Origin: JAGXFP01 sp039714535
Lineage (GTDB): Bacteria; Desulfobacterota; Desulfobulbia; Desulfobulbales; JAGXFP01
Direction: 5' to 3'
Assembly (NCBI GenBank): GCA_039714535.1
Contig: JBDLJC010000007.1
Coordinates: 1-64,000 of the forward strand
DNA: 64,000 nucleotides
The position numbers and the translations under genes are program-made. This document shows, piece after piece, positions 26,615 to 35,664 of this stretch. The notes below the pieces were generated by a model. It saw nothing but the letters and a program-made list of their open reading frames with translations. It had not been told where the DNA came from and ran no database searches. Every line of letters starts with the position of its first letter. Position 1 is the stretch's first letter.

Positions 26615-26950
26615 TGTTTGGCCGATGTTAACCAGGTGGTTAACGAGATCTCAGGGAAAAAGCAACTAGACTCCTTCTAGTCCACCCATCTTGACCCAAG
26701 TCCAGTTTTAACAATATCTGGGATATTTTACAGACAAACTCAATAAGCTTCACCTAGCCAATCCCCACCGCCGCAATTCTCTTTAAACTCTGCTGTTTGC
26801 CGCAATTTCTATGCACCACAGGCAATAATTTTTCATCTGAGGGTAGGGGGAATACCCTTAAAGAATACATGGAAACCCTAATTGACTGGCAATACGCTGA
26901 ACAGGTAACATTGGCTTGCATAAGTTAAATTACTAACGAAGCGGAGCGAT
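26615..26950. other. Intergenic, nothing recognised
   Basis: 336 bp without a gene, clear repeat or terminator. Probably contains the promoter for the small membrane protein at 26951. Confidence 0.4.
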
Positions 26951-27292
26951 ATGTCCATGATTAAATCAGAAAAAAATCTAGTGTGGGCAAAGCGAATGAC
27001 ATTGATCGGTTCAATTGGCAGCTGGCTGTTGCTCTTGCCGATTGTTCTGGATTATCTGCAAAGTGGGAAGCTCTTGATCTCAATCAATCAAGATCTGGTT
27101 ATGCTTAGTTTTTCCCTGGCCCTCATAGGCTTGGTCTCCGGGATAGAGGTGCATGCAGATAGCCCCTTTAAGGAAGTAATGGAGCATAAAGGTTCCACCA
27201 AACTTTTTACGGTGTGCCTGTTTTCTTCCGCTCTGTTGGTCTTGGGGCTATGTATGTTTTTGTTAACCCCATATTTTTGCACCAGCGCCTAA
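26951..27292 (+). CDS. Small three-helix membrane protein
   Basis: 113 residues with three predicted membrane helices (about 16-35, 47-65 and 84-107). No motif or family is recognised. The start has a GGAGCG site 5-6 nt upstream. It converges on the PHP-domain gene on the opposite strand. Coding potential rests on hydrophobic periodicity, length and the start context. Confidence 0.6.
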   Translation: MSMIKSEKNLVWAKRMTLIGSIGSWLLLLPIVLDYLQSGKLLISINQDLVMLSFSLALIGLVSGIEVHADSPFKEVMEHKGSTKLFTVCLFSSALLVLGLCMFLLTPYFCTSA

Positions 27293-27369
27293 AAACAACG
27301 CCTGCATCTCCCGGGAAATTGTAGTATTAACCCACTTGGGATGCCAGTTTCGGCCAGATCCTGATTATC

Positions 27370-28017
27370 TCAACCCGTCCCTTTAACCAATTCAGCCATG
27401 TCTTTTCTTATCTGCGCGTACCTCTCAGCGCTGACTCCCGCACCAAGAGCAACGGTCTCGGCCATTTTAGCGGTCAGAAAATCCCCGGGACCGTGGGCAT
27501 CGGCATTGACAGCCAACAAGGCGCTAGTTTCCTGGGCTATCTTTGCCACATGGCCGTTGGTCAGGGAATGACCTTTGCGACCGGAAAGTTCCAAAAAAAC
27601 GCCCTTTCCGGCTGCCGCTTTCGCATCCTCTATTGTTATCAAACCGGGGTGGGAGAGGATGTCGATCCCGGCCTCAATGGCCGCTCGATTGGTTCCGGAT
27701 CTGACCGGTTCGACCGGTGTCTCACCATGGGCAACGACGATGATAGCGCCAAGCTTGCGGGCCCTGGCGGTAAGATCAGCAAACATTTCAGGCGGCACAT
27801 GGGTTAATTCAATGCCGGGGATTAGCCGGGTCTTTGAGTAACGATTAAGGTCATTGGCGGCCTGGACGATTCGGGGAATAATCCAATCCATATTTGATGA
27901 ATCGGCATGGTCCGTAATTGCCACGGCGTTATAGCCCAGGACTTCTACCCGGCGGAGATGTTCGGCCGGGACTAGCTCGCCATCACTGAAAAAGGTATGG
28001 GTATGTAGATCAATCAT
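27370..28017 (-). CDS. PHP-domain metal-dependent phosphoesterase
   Basis: 215 residues, one PHP domain. Metal-ligand motifs are visible: DLHTHTFFSDGE at the N-terminus, AITDHAD (about residues 34-40), GIELTH (68-73), VAHGETP, ILSHPG (about 120-125) and NADAHG (167-172), the last being the classic C-terminal PHP ligand motif. Histidinol-phosphatase-like or generic phosphoesterase activity is expected, but no his gene is near. Short stand-alone members are widespread in Desulfobacterota. It lies 176 bp downstream of miaB on the same strand. Confidence 0.85.
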   Translation of the reverse strand: MIDLHTHTFFSDGELVPAEHLRRVEVLGYNAVAITDHADSSNMDWIIPRIVQAANDLNRYSKTRLIPGIELTHVPPEMFADLTARARKLGAIIVVAHGETPVEPVRSGTNRAAIEAGIDILSHPGLITIEDAKAAAGKGVFLELSGRKGHSLTNGHVAKIAQETSALLAVNADAHGPGDFLTAKMAETVALGAGVSAERYAQIRKDMAELVKGTG

Positions 28018-28192
28018 GCTGATTTCCTTTTAGACAGATTTTAGTGCCTTACTCCTGGACTACTGTCATAGAAGAAACAAGAAACTAAAAGGGGCTTTAT
28101 ATCCCCTGATAGCTTGCAAATTCCCGTTAAGGCGCTTATCCAGGACTTTGTTTTATTTCCAGTTATCTGGATTAGATGATTAATAGACTACC

Positions 28193-29530
28193 TTATATCA
28201 AGCTACCGCGCAAAGAGTGCAGACAGGCCTCATCAATCTTGACACTGAGTATCTGACCTGGCTTAATGCCGGCGGGGCCGGTAAAATTAACGATATGATT
28301 AGAGCCGGTCCGCCCACTCCACTGACCATCTCCGGTGCGACTCTCTCCCTCTACCATAATCTCCAACACCCGACCGACGTATTCACGATGGCGTTCATTG
28401 GTGATTTCCTGTTGCCGGGTTTGCAAACGGCTAAGTCTGGCGACCTTAACGTCTTTGGCAACCTTATTCTCAAAACCAGCCGAAACCGTGTTGGGCCGAT
28501 CAGAGTATTTAAATGAATAGGTGCTATGGTAACGAACTTTCTCCAGAAGAAGCATGGTAGCGGCAAATTCTTCATCGGTCTCGCCGGGAAAACCAACGAT
28601 AATATCAGTAGTTATGGCAATATCAGGGCTGTATTGGCGTAATCCCTCGACCTTCTCCAGATACTGCTCAATATTGTATTTTCGGTTCATCCTTTTTAAA
28701 ACAGCGTCGGCGCCGGACTGGACCGGCAGATGAAAGTGGGGACAAAGATTATCAAGCTCAGCAAAGCATGCCATAAGATCTTCGGAGAGATCCTTGGGAT
28801 TTGAAGTGGTAAAGCGCAATCTGATCACTCCGGGAATGGCGGCAACCAGCCTCAGGAGAGCAGAAAAATCCGGATAATCACCATCCTGGCGGTCAAGACC
28901 ATAAGAATTGACATTCTGGCCGAGCAGGGTAATCTCGCGAACCCCATGGGCGACAAGTTGTTTAACCTCTCCGATAATATCTTCCGGCGAACGGCTTACC
29001 TCGCGGCCTCTGGTATGGGGGACCACACAGTAGGTGCAAAAATTATTACAACCCTGCATGATGGTGACAAAACGTTTGTGGGGTAGGGCGGTACCAGCCA
29101 AATCCGGCAATAGGGAAGGGATCGAGAAAGAAGCGGGCTGCTCGATTGCCGTAGCTTTCATTCCATTCTGCGCAACTTTGTTAATTAATTCCGGCAACTG
29201 ATAGATTGCCTGGGGACCCACCACCAAATCGACGTGACCCATGCGGTCCTGAATTTTCGCTCCTTCCTGTTGGGCCACACAACCGGTAACCGCAACAATC
29301 AGGCTGGGGTTCTTTTTTTTAGACAGTCGCAAGCGACCAAGCAGGCTCATGGCCTTTTGCTCAGCCTTGCCTCTGATGCTGCAGGTATTTACCACTACGA
29401 CATCGGCCCGGTCCATATCGCTGGTTATGAGATAGTCAGCCCGGCTTAACAGTTGGGCCATGATCTCCGTGTCACGCTCGTTCATCTGACAGCCGAAGGT
29501 TTCAATATATGCTTGCTTGGTAGAACTCAT
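28193..29530 (-). CDS. miaB: tRNA-2-methylthio-N6-dimethylallyladenosine synthase MiaB
   Basis: About 445 residues from the ATG at 29530, which has an AAGGAAAG site (an in-frame GTG at 29560 is less likely). The N-terminal UPF0004 domain holds the auxiliary cluster cysteines in ETFGCQMN, NTCSIRGKAEQK and TGCVAQQEG. The radical SAM domain carries QGCNNFCTYCVVPHTRGREVSR, and a C-terminal TRAM domain binds tRNA. It methylthiolates i6A37 in tRNAs reading UNN codons. The MiaA that makes i6A37 is encoded about 4 kb away on the same strand (33833-34810), so both steps are in the window. Confidence 0.95.
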   Translation of the reverse strand: MSSTKQAYIETFGCQMNERDTEIMAQLLSRADYLITSDMDRADVVVVNTCSIRGKAEQKAMSLLGRLRLSKKKNPSLIVAVTGCVAQQEGAKIQDRMGHVDLVVGPQAIYQLPELINKVAQNGMKATAIEQPASFSIPSLLPDLAGTALPHKRFVTIMQGCNNFCTYCVVPHTRGREVSRSPEDIIGEVKQLVAHGVREITLLGQNVNSYGLDRQDGDYPDFSALLRLVAAIPGVIRLRFTTSNPKDLSEDLMACFAELDNLCPHFHLPVQSGADAVLKRMNRKYNIEQYLEKVEGLRQYSPDIAITTDIIVGFPGETDEEFAATMLLLEKVRYHSTYSFKYSDRPNTVSAGFENKVAKDVKVARLSRLQTRQQEITNERHREYVGRVLEIMVEGESRTGDGQWSGRTGSNHIVNFTGPAGIKPGQILSVKIDEACLHSLRGSLI

Positions 29531-29614
29531 AACAGTAAAACTCTTTCCTTGATTTACCACCCACGTAACATCAATATGTTACACAAAGCAGTTAATGCTA
29601 TTTCTAGGTTTACT

Positions 29615-29833
29615 CTAGACTACGAAAATTGGTTTGAGAGAATCGAGTAAGCCAATCAGTTCATCGCGACAGGACGGAAAATAGTGGAGGGAGATCAAGC
29701 CAATATCACGGTTAACCGTTGTTAATGTTGCAAGACCGTCATATCCCTCCAGAATAAACTTCAACAGCGCGATCTTGCTAAGTGGTAGCCTGGCATATAA
29801 TGACGCCAAAACAGGTGGTTGGCTACCCATCAT
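29615..29833 (-). CDS. DUF4911-family small protein
   Basis: 72 residues. The ALLKFILEGYDGLATLTTVN block is characteristic of DUF4911, a short family of unknown function found mostly in Desulfobacterota and relatives. It begins on the last base of the purB stop codon (TAATG overlap) and lies just upstream of miaB, so it is translationally coupled to purB. Assignment is from memory of the family consensus. Confidence 0.7.
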   Translation of the reverse strand: MMGSQPPVLASLYARLPLSKIALLKFILEGYDGLATLTTVNRDIGLISLHYFPSCRDELIGLLDSLKPIFVV

Positions 29834-31278
29834 TAAACCGAGAGTGAGCTATCGATGCCGCCCAATAGATCTTTATGTCTATCCAGACAGGGGACAACGA
29901 CCTCATCCAGATATTCATCGGTTTGGGCGCTGGCTCGACCGGTAAATTCACTGCCATCCCCAACCAATCCGGCCAATTCCTCGTGTGAGAAGGGGATAGC
30001 CACATCATCGGCCAGCCTTTTAAGGAGATCGTTATCGAGACCCTCCTCTTTAACGACACGACCTGCGGCCACCGAATGAACCTTGACTACCTCGTGCATT
30101 TCCTGGCGACTCTTGCCACGTTCAACGCTGGCCATCAGGATCTTCTCGGTGGCCATAAAAGGCAACTCCTGTAGTAAGTGTTTGCTAATTTGTCTCGGAA
30201 AAACAACCATATCGCTTGTAATATTAAGGTATAACTTTAACACGGCGTCGGTTAACAAAAAGGCCTGGGGGATGTCCATCCGCCTGATGGCCGAATCGTC
30301 AAGGGTTCGCTCAAACCACTGATTAGCGAAGGTGGCCGCAAAATCAGCGGATAGACCCATCAGTTTGCGAGCCAGGCCTGTCATGCGCTCTGAGCGCATA
30401 GGGTTGCGTTTGTAAGCCATAGCGGAGCTACCGACTTGTTTTTTGGCAAAAGGTTCTTCCTGAACCTTGAGATTGGAAAGAAGGCGAAGGTCGACAGCAA
30501 ATTTATGGGCTGAGGAACCAATGCCGGCCATGGTTTCTCCTATTTTCATATCGAGCTTTCGAGTATATGTTTGCCCGGTAACAGCAAAAACATCGCTAAA
30601 ACCGAGCTTTGAAGCGACAAGCTCATCCAGCTCTCTAACCTTTTTATGGTCACCCTTGAAGAGCTCGAGGAAGGTGGCCTGGGTGCCGACAGTGCCCTTG
30701 GCGCCCCTGGCCTTGATCTGCAGCTCCAGGCCCTCAATATAGTCCAGGTCCATTAAAAGGTCTTGGATGTAGAGGGTGTGACGTTTACCGACCGTGGTCG
30801 GCTGGGCAGGCTGGTAATGTGTGTAGCCAAGTGTAGTCAAGTCTTTGTGTTTACGACAAAAAACAGCAAGATTAGAGATGACGTTAAGCAAGGCTTTTTT
30901 GATCAACCGCAAGGCTTGCCTGTGAAGGATGAGGTCGGTATTGCAGCCCACAAACTGCGAGGTGGCCCCCAGATGAATAACCGGCTCAGCTGCAGGGCAT
31001 TTTTGCCCGTAAGCGTAAACATGGGCCATAACATCATGGCGGATCTCTTTTTCTTTGGCTGCAGCAACCTCGAAATCGATGTCTTTCGCATGGGCCTTAA
31101 GCTCCGCGACCATTTCCGACGTTACAATGTCGCCAAGGCCAAGCTCATTCTGGGCCTCAGCGAGGGCGATCCAACAACGTCGCCAGTTCTCAATCCGGTT
31201 TCTTTCTGAGAAGACTGCCTGCATCTCGGTGCTGGTATAGCGGCCAACAAGGGGCTCCTGATAGATATCGCGGTTCAT
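29833..31278 (-). CDS. purB: Adenylosuccinate lyase
   Basis: 481 residues. The fumarase/aspartase superfamily signature is present as GSSAMAYKRNPMRSE (about residues 289-303), with the catalytic-loop Ser within it, and earlier blocks HVYAYG, HLGATSQFVGCNTD and TLGYTHYQPAQPTT. It cleaves SAICAR and adenylosuccinate in purine synthesis. The start at 31278 follows an AGGAG site. A DUF4911 gene overlaps its 3' end. The length is that of the longer purB subgroup. Confidence 0.95.
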   Translation of the reverse strand: MNRDIYQEPLVGRYTSTEMQAVFSERNRIENWRRCWIALAEAQNELGLGDIVTSEMVAELKAHAKDIDFEVAAAKEKEIRHDVMAHVYAYGQKCPAAEPVIHLGATSQFVGCNTDLILHRQALRLIKKALLNVISNLAVFCRKHKDLTTLGYTHYQPAQPTTVGKRHTLYIQDLLMDLDYIEGLELQIKARGAKGTVGTQATFLELFKGDHKKVRELDELVASKLGFSDVFAVTGQTYTRKLDMKIGETMAGIGSSAHKFAVDLRLLSNLKVQEEPFAKKQVGSSAMAYKRNPMRSERMTGLARKLMGLSADFAATFANQWFERTLDDSAIRRMDIPQAFLLTDAVLKLYLNITSDMVVFPRQISKHLLQELPFMATEKILMASVERGKSRQEMHEVVKVHSVAAGRVVKEEGLDNDLLKRLADDVAIPFSHEELAGLVGDGSEFTGRASAQTDEYLDEVVVPCLDRHKDLLGGIDSSLSV

Positions 31279-31505
31279 TTAATACTCCTGGACTTGTTTT
31301 TTATGTTTGGAATCCTCCTTTACCAAAATTAGCCGATAAATGCTCGTATAAGGTAGAGGGTTCATCTTTTTATGGTGTTCGCCAACAGGGATATACTGCT
31401 GTTGGTTTAATTGGTTTTACGAAGAGCCGATTCTTAGCCTACATTACCTATGTCGCATAATGTATATTATGTGTAGTTAAGTAAAGTTAACGACAATACA
31501 GCTAG

Positions 31506-33248
31506 TTAGGTCGGTGTCTTAATGTCTTCCGCCCTAACTTCCCACTTGCTGGTTCCACGAAATTCATTTTTTGTGATCGTAAAAGCCAGCTTGACCGCCC
31601 CATCTTTTACAGTCGGCAATAGATGCGCCATCCCGAAAGCAACTCCACTTACAGCCGCACCATCCTTACCAAGCCTGAAACGCATTGAATCCTTGCCGAT
31701 CTTCCTGGCCCCAAAAAGATCGACGGTTTCACCTGCATTGCAAAAAACCGGTTCCCGGTTACCATGCCCAAAAGGCTCCAGCTTTTCGTAGTATTCAAGG
31801 AATTTATCGTCCATCAGCTCATTAATTGAGGCCCTGAGGTTTACACGGATTGTCGGTCGCAGATCAATCCCTTCTATTTTTCGATTTACAGAGGCCTCAA
31901 ATTTTGCGGAAAAATCATCTATGGCTTTATTTTTTACGGTCAAACCAGCTGCTGCCTTGTGACCACCAAATTTTTCAAGCAGATCTGAACATTCTTCGAG
32001 TACCTCAAACATATTAATGCCATCGATGGATCGAACCGACCCGCTCGCCAACCCCTTATCGCCAGAAACCAGCACTATAACCGGACGATAATAGGCTTTA
32101 GCTATTCGTGATGCAACCAAACCGGCAACCCCGACATGCCAGTCACCATTGACCAGAACCAGGGTTTTTCTACCCATCTCCATCTGCACTTCCGCTTGAC
32201 GACACGCCTCCTGGAATATTTTCTCAGATAACTCTTTGCGAAACTTGTTGGCATCTTCCAGTTCATTGGCATAACCTGCCACCTTGGCGGGCTCCTCCCC
32301 CACCAGAAGTTCCACCGCCAAACGAGGATCTCCCACCCGCCCGGCTGCATTAATTCTGGGGGCCACTTGAAAACCTATGTGGCCGGAGTTTATGGAAGCC
32401 GGTGAGATTCCGGCTTTTTTCATAAGCGCCAGAACACCTGGTCTGGGCTTATCGACCATAACCTCCAGGCCAGCTTTGACCATGACCCGGTTGGCGCCGG
32501 TCAGCGAGACCATATCGGCAACCGAGCCAATGGCAACCAGATCGAGATATTTCTTTAAATTTGGCTGCCTGCCCTGGGGCCAATATTTTTTTTCCAGCAA
32601 GCGCGCCCGCAAAGCGGCCACAAGGTAAAAAGCTACCCCGACCCCGGCCAATTCCTTATAGGGGAAAAGACAATCTTTTCTATGGGGGTTTATTACGGCC
32701 TCTGCTGCCGGCAACGTTGGCGGCGGCTGATGATGATCGGTGACTATCACTTTAAAACCGAGACGTTGCGCCTCAACGACTTCGGCGTGGGCGGAAATCC
32801 CGCAATCGACGGTAATCAAGATTGGCTCCTGGCAATCAACCAGATCGGGGCCACTCCGAACCCTCTGCAAGGCCTCGACGTTAAGACCATATCCTTCGGT
32901 CAATCTATCAGGGATGTAATAGCAACAGGCAAGCCCTATTTCCCTGAAAAAGGATAACAATAACGCGGTTGAAGTGATACCGTCGGCATCGTAATCGCCA
33001 TAGATTAAAACCGTAGTTTTATCAGCAAGCCCTTTTTCCAGAATAGCGACTGCCTCGGCAAGCCCTGACATCTCTGTCGGCAGAGGGAGCTGGCTAAGAG
33101 ATGGATTTAGAAATTCCTCGACATCTTCGCAGCTGGCAAAACCTCTCTGGGCCAGCAACGAAGAGATCAACGACGGTATGCCATCGAGCACCACCCTCTG
33201 GCCAACAGGCTGAAACTCCCAATGTTTTTCAGGCAGTTTGCGATCCAT
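31506..33248 (-). CDS. recJ: Single-stranded-DNA exonuclease RecJ
   Basis: 580 residues, full length. The DHH domain motifs are IYGDYDADGITSTALL, ITVDCGISA and IVTDHHQPP. DHHA1 has the GGHKAAAGLTV signature, followed by an OB-like C-terminal domain. RecJ degrades single-stranded DNA 5' to 3' in recombination and mismatch repair. The start has no strong ribosome-binding site, but the N-terminus (KHWEFQPVG) is family-like. It is followed on the same strand by purB about 230 bp downstream, and preceded by pgsA and miaA. Confidence 0.95.
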   Translation of the reverse strand: MDRKLPEKHWEFQPVGQRVVLDGIPSLISSLLAQRGFASCEDVEEFLNPSLSQLPLPTEMSGLAEAVAILEKGLADKTTVLIYGDYDADGITSTALLLSFFREIGLACCYYIPDRLTEGYGLNVEALQRVRSGPDLVDCQEPILITVDCGISAHAEVVEAQRLGFKVIVTDHHQPPPTLPAAEAVINPHRKDCLFPYKELAGVGVAFYLVAALRARLLEKKYWPQGRQPNLKKYLDLVAIGSVADMVSLTGANRVMVKAGLEVMVDKPRPGVLALMKKAGISPASINSGHIGFQVAPRINAAGRVGDPRLAVELLVGEEPAKVAGYANELEDANKFRKELSEKIFQEACRQAEVQMEMGRKTLVLVNGDWHVGVAGLVASRIAKAYYRPVIVLVSGDKGLASGSVRSIDGINMFEVLEECSDLLEKFGGHKAAAGLTVKNKAIDDFSAKFEASVNRKIEGIDLRPTIRVNLRASINELMDDKFLEYYEKLEPFGHGNREPVFCNAGETVDLFGARKIGKDSMRFRLGKDGAAVSGVAFGMAHLLPTVKDGAVKLAFTITKNEFRGTSKWEVRAEDIKTPT

Positions 33249-33302
33249 CGTGTACTAATGTTATTCTTTAGGTGTTTTGATTATCTAGCTGCGATGAGGA
33301 GA

Positions 33303-33836
33303 CTATTCGCCATCGCTAAGAAGACTAAAGCCGGTCATCATGTAGCGCATTCCAGAAATAGCAGTAAAGAGACCGGTGGTGGCCATAAGAGGGAAATGGA
33401 GCCATTGGTATGGTTCTGTATACTGATGGCCAAGGAGAAAAGCAATGGTGATTACCTGCAAAAGTGTTGTGACTTTCCCGTCAATAGTTGGCTTAATTGC
33501 CGGGAAGTCTTTATCCCAAGCCAGAATACCGATACCGGTCATAATCATTAAATCCCGACTGACGACCATGATCGCCAGCCAACTGGGCGCCAAACCGGCA
33601 ATGGCCAGGACAATAAAGGCAGTGCCCAACAGCAGCTTGTCGGCAATCGGGTCAAGAAAAGCGCCAAGCCTGGTCTGTTGTTTTAGAATCTTGGCCATAA
33701 AACCATCCAGGCCATCACTTATAGCAGCTATCACAAAAATCAATAAGGCCAGCAGATCCTGCCCTTCTATCATAAAATAGAGCATGACCGGGACCAGGAT
33801 TATCCGCACCAGGGTTATACTATTGGGGATATTCAT
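33303..33836 (-). CDS. pgsA: CDP-diacylglycerol-glycerol-3-phosphate phosphatidyltransferase
   Basis: 177 residues with about five membrane helices. The CDP-alcohol phosphatidyltransferase motif appears as SDGLDGFMAKILKQQTRLG then AFLDPIADK (about residues 40-67). The usual DGxxAR has Lys in place of Arg, and the two following Asp are intact. It makes phosphatidylglycerol phosphate, precursor of the PG used by the cardiolipin synthase at 20-21 kb. The start overlaps the miaA stop by 4 nt, so the pair is coupled. Confidence 0.9.
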   Translation of the reverse strand: MNIPNSITLVRIILVPVMLYFMIEGQDLLALLIFVIAAISDGLDGFMAKILKQQTRLGAFLDPIADKLLLGTAFIVLAIAGLAPSWLAIMVVSRDLMIMTGIGILAWDKDFPAIKPTIDGKVTTLLQVITIAFLLGHQYTEPYQWLHFPLMATTGLFTAISGMRYMMTGFSLLSDGE

Positions 33837-34810
33837 AGGGATTCATCCAAATATTTAGTTATTGTTCTATAAATCTCTGCAACTTGGCCTGGGGCAAACC
33901 AGCTAATCTGTTGATCTTTTTTGAACCAGGTGAACTGGCGCTTGGCGTACCGGCGAGTATCCCTGGCCATTATCCTGAGCGTTTCGTCTTTGTCCCAGTC
34001 GCCAGCCAGAAACTTGACCGCGTGCCGATATCCTATTGATTGCATGGCTTTCAGATTCGGCCCGTAACCCATATCAAGGAGCTTACGGACCTCATCCAGC
34101 AAACCAGTTTCAAACATTTGCTTGGTGCGTTCATTTATTCTTTCATACAACTGCTCTCGGTCACAGGTAAGACCTATCTTTAATATCGATCGATGGTTGC
34201 TATCGATTACTGCCTGTTGCTGTCGAGCCAAATGAACAGACCAAGGGATTCCGGTCTGTTCAAAAACCTGCAGGGCCCGGAGTAGCCGGTAAGTATCGTT
34301 GGGATGAATTCTTGCCGCCGAGACACCATCGCATTTTTGCAATCTTGCAAAAAGATGGGCCCTGCCCTTCTCTAATAATTCATTATCCAGCCTGGCCCGT
34401 ATCTGCAAAGCAGCTTCGTCGTCAGCAATCGCTCCATCACCTGCAACATCAAAAACACCATCCTGAAACCCCTTAAGATAAAGGCCGGTGCCTCCGGTCA
34501 AAATCGGCAGTTTGCTACGGGAGATTATATCAGAACAGACTCGTTCGGCATCATTAATAAAAAGACTGACATTATACTCCTCATCGGGATTTACGATATC
34601 GATGAGATGATGCCTGACTGTCTGTTGCTCTTCCCTGGACGGCTTGGCGGTGCCGATATCCATATAACGATAGATCTGCATAGAGTCGACATTTACAATC
34701 TCTCCAGCAAGATGATTCGCTAACTGTAGAACCAGATTGGTTTTCCCGACCGCCGTGGGTCCGACTATCGCAACTATTTGCTGCGATGATTTGTCACGAG
34801 ATTTTGTCAT
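33833..34810 (-). CDS. miaA: tRNA dimethylallyltransferase MiaA
   Basis: 325 residues. The P-loop VAIVGPTAVGKTNL is followed by NVDSMQIYRYMDIGTAKPS and the HHLIDIVNPDEEYNVSLF block, then TGGTGLYLKGFQDG and the R-YAKRQFTWFKKD C-terminal element. It adds a dimethylallyl group to A37 of tRNAs that read U-starting codons, giving the substrate for MiaB. It is first in the miaA-pgsA-recJ run. Confidence 0.95.
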   Translation of the reverse strand: MTKSRDKSSQQIVAIVGPTAVGKTNLVLQLANHLAGEIVNVDSMQIYRYMDIGTAKPSREEQQTVRHHLIDIVNPDEEYNVSLFINDAERVCSDIISRSKLPILTGGTGLYLKGFQDGVFDVAGDGAIADDEAALQIRARLDNELLEKGRAHLFARLQKCDGVSAARIHPNDTYRLLRALQVFEQTGIPWSVHLARQQQAVIDSNHRSILKIGLTCDREQLYERINERTKQMFETGLLDEVRKLLDMGYGPNLKAMQSIGYRHAVKFLAGDWDKDETLRIMARDTRRYAKRQFTWFKKDQQISWFAPGQVAEIYRTITKYLDESL

Positions 34811-35044
34811 TAATAATTATTTGCAGGGGAAGGACTAACTAAGTTGGTTAAGTTGAAAGAGATATCTCACAAAAAAAATGGGCCTGTTCATCCCAACAAA
34901 AACCGATAACCCCGTAACAGTTGATGGGATGATGATAACCTTATCCAAATAAAGACAACCGGGAAAGCAGAAGATAACAAGAGGGAGACAACGAGGTCAA
35001 GTCGGAAATAACTGGAGAGAGAGCAAGACGGAAACAACCAATTT

Positions 35045-35425
35045 TTATTTATTTTCAGCGGCTACCTGCTCAAAGGCCTGCTCGGCCACCATATAAAGCA
35101 TTGCCAAATTGGTCGGCTTAGTAAAGTAGTCGTCGAAACCGGCTTTGCGGCAATCGGCAAGCTCATAAAGAGAGGAATGCCCGGTCATAGCGTAAATGCA
35201 GGCAGTAGGATGATCCTTTCTGATTTGCCGGCAGAGCTCAAGGCCGCTCATATCTCCGGGTAATTTCAAATCCAGAAACATAACCTGAATTTCAGGAGTC
35301 AGGATCGCCAACGCCTCTTCGGCATTAAAGGCACAAATTACCTCATAGCCCTTCTGACTAAAAGCATCAAAGAGCATCCCATTGATATCTTTATCGTCAT
35401 CGACAATCAATATCTGTTTATTCAT
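35045..35425 (-). CDS. Single-domain response regulator (CheY-like)
   Basis: 126 residues, receiver only. The acidic pair DDD is at about residues 9-11, the phospho-acceptor Asp lies in VMFLDLKLPGDMSG (about 54), the Thr/Ser is in YAMTGHSS, and the Lys in YFTKPTN. All switch residues are present, so it should be phosphorylated. There is no kinase next to it. A 13-bp perfect hairpin lies 17 bp upstream in its leader (35442-35476). Output partner unknown. Confidence 0.85.
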   Translation of the reverse strand: MNKQILIVDDDKDINGMLFDAFSQKGYEVICAFNAEEALAILTPEIQVMFLDLKLPGDMSGLELCRQIRKDHPTACIYAMTGHSSLYELADCRKAGFDDYFTKPTNLAMLYMVAEQAFEQVAAENK

Positions 35426-35441
35426 GGCAAACCTTATAAAA

Positions 35442-35476
35442 TTAAACCATCCTGATTCCCTAGCAGGATGGTTTAA
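35442..35476 (-). promoter_or_regulatory. Perfect hairpin in the leader of the receiver gene
   Basis: TTAAACCATCCTG (35442-35454) and its exact complement (35464-35476) enclose 9 nt. On the minus strand it is followed by a short AATTTTA and then the gene start 17 bp on. It could be a weak leader terminator, a translation-controlling hairpin, or the end signal of an upstream transcript. Confidence 0.5.
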
Positions 35477-35664
35477 ATGAAAACAGCTCTATATTTTACT
35501 CTTACAATCTAATCACAATAACAGCTGTGCTGTCCAATTAATAATCATTCTCTTACAGCTATCAGGGCGATATTTTTTGCAAAACTCCGCGCAATAGGTT
35601 ATCAATACAGCCTATTTTACGATTTAAAACTTGACCATTTTATATGTTTTTTTCGGAGGAACAA

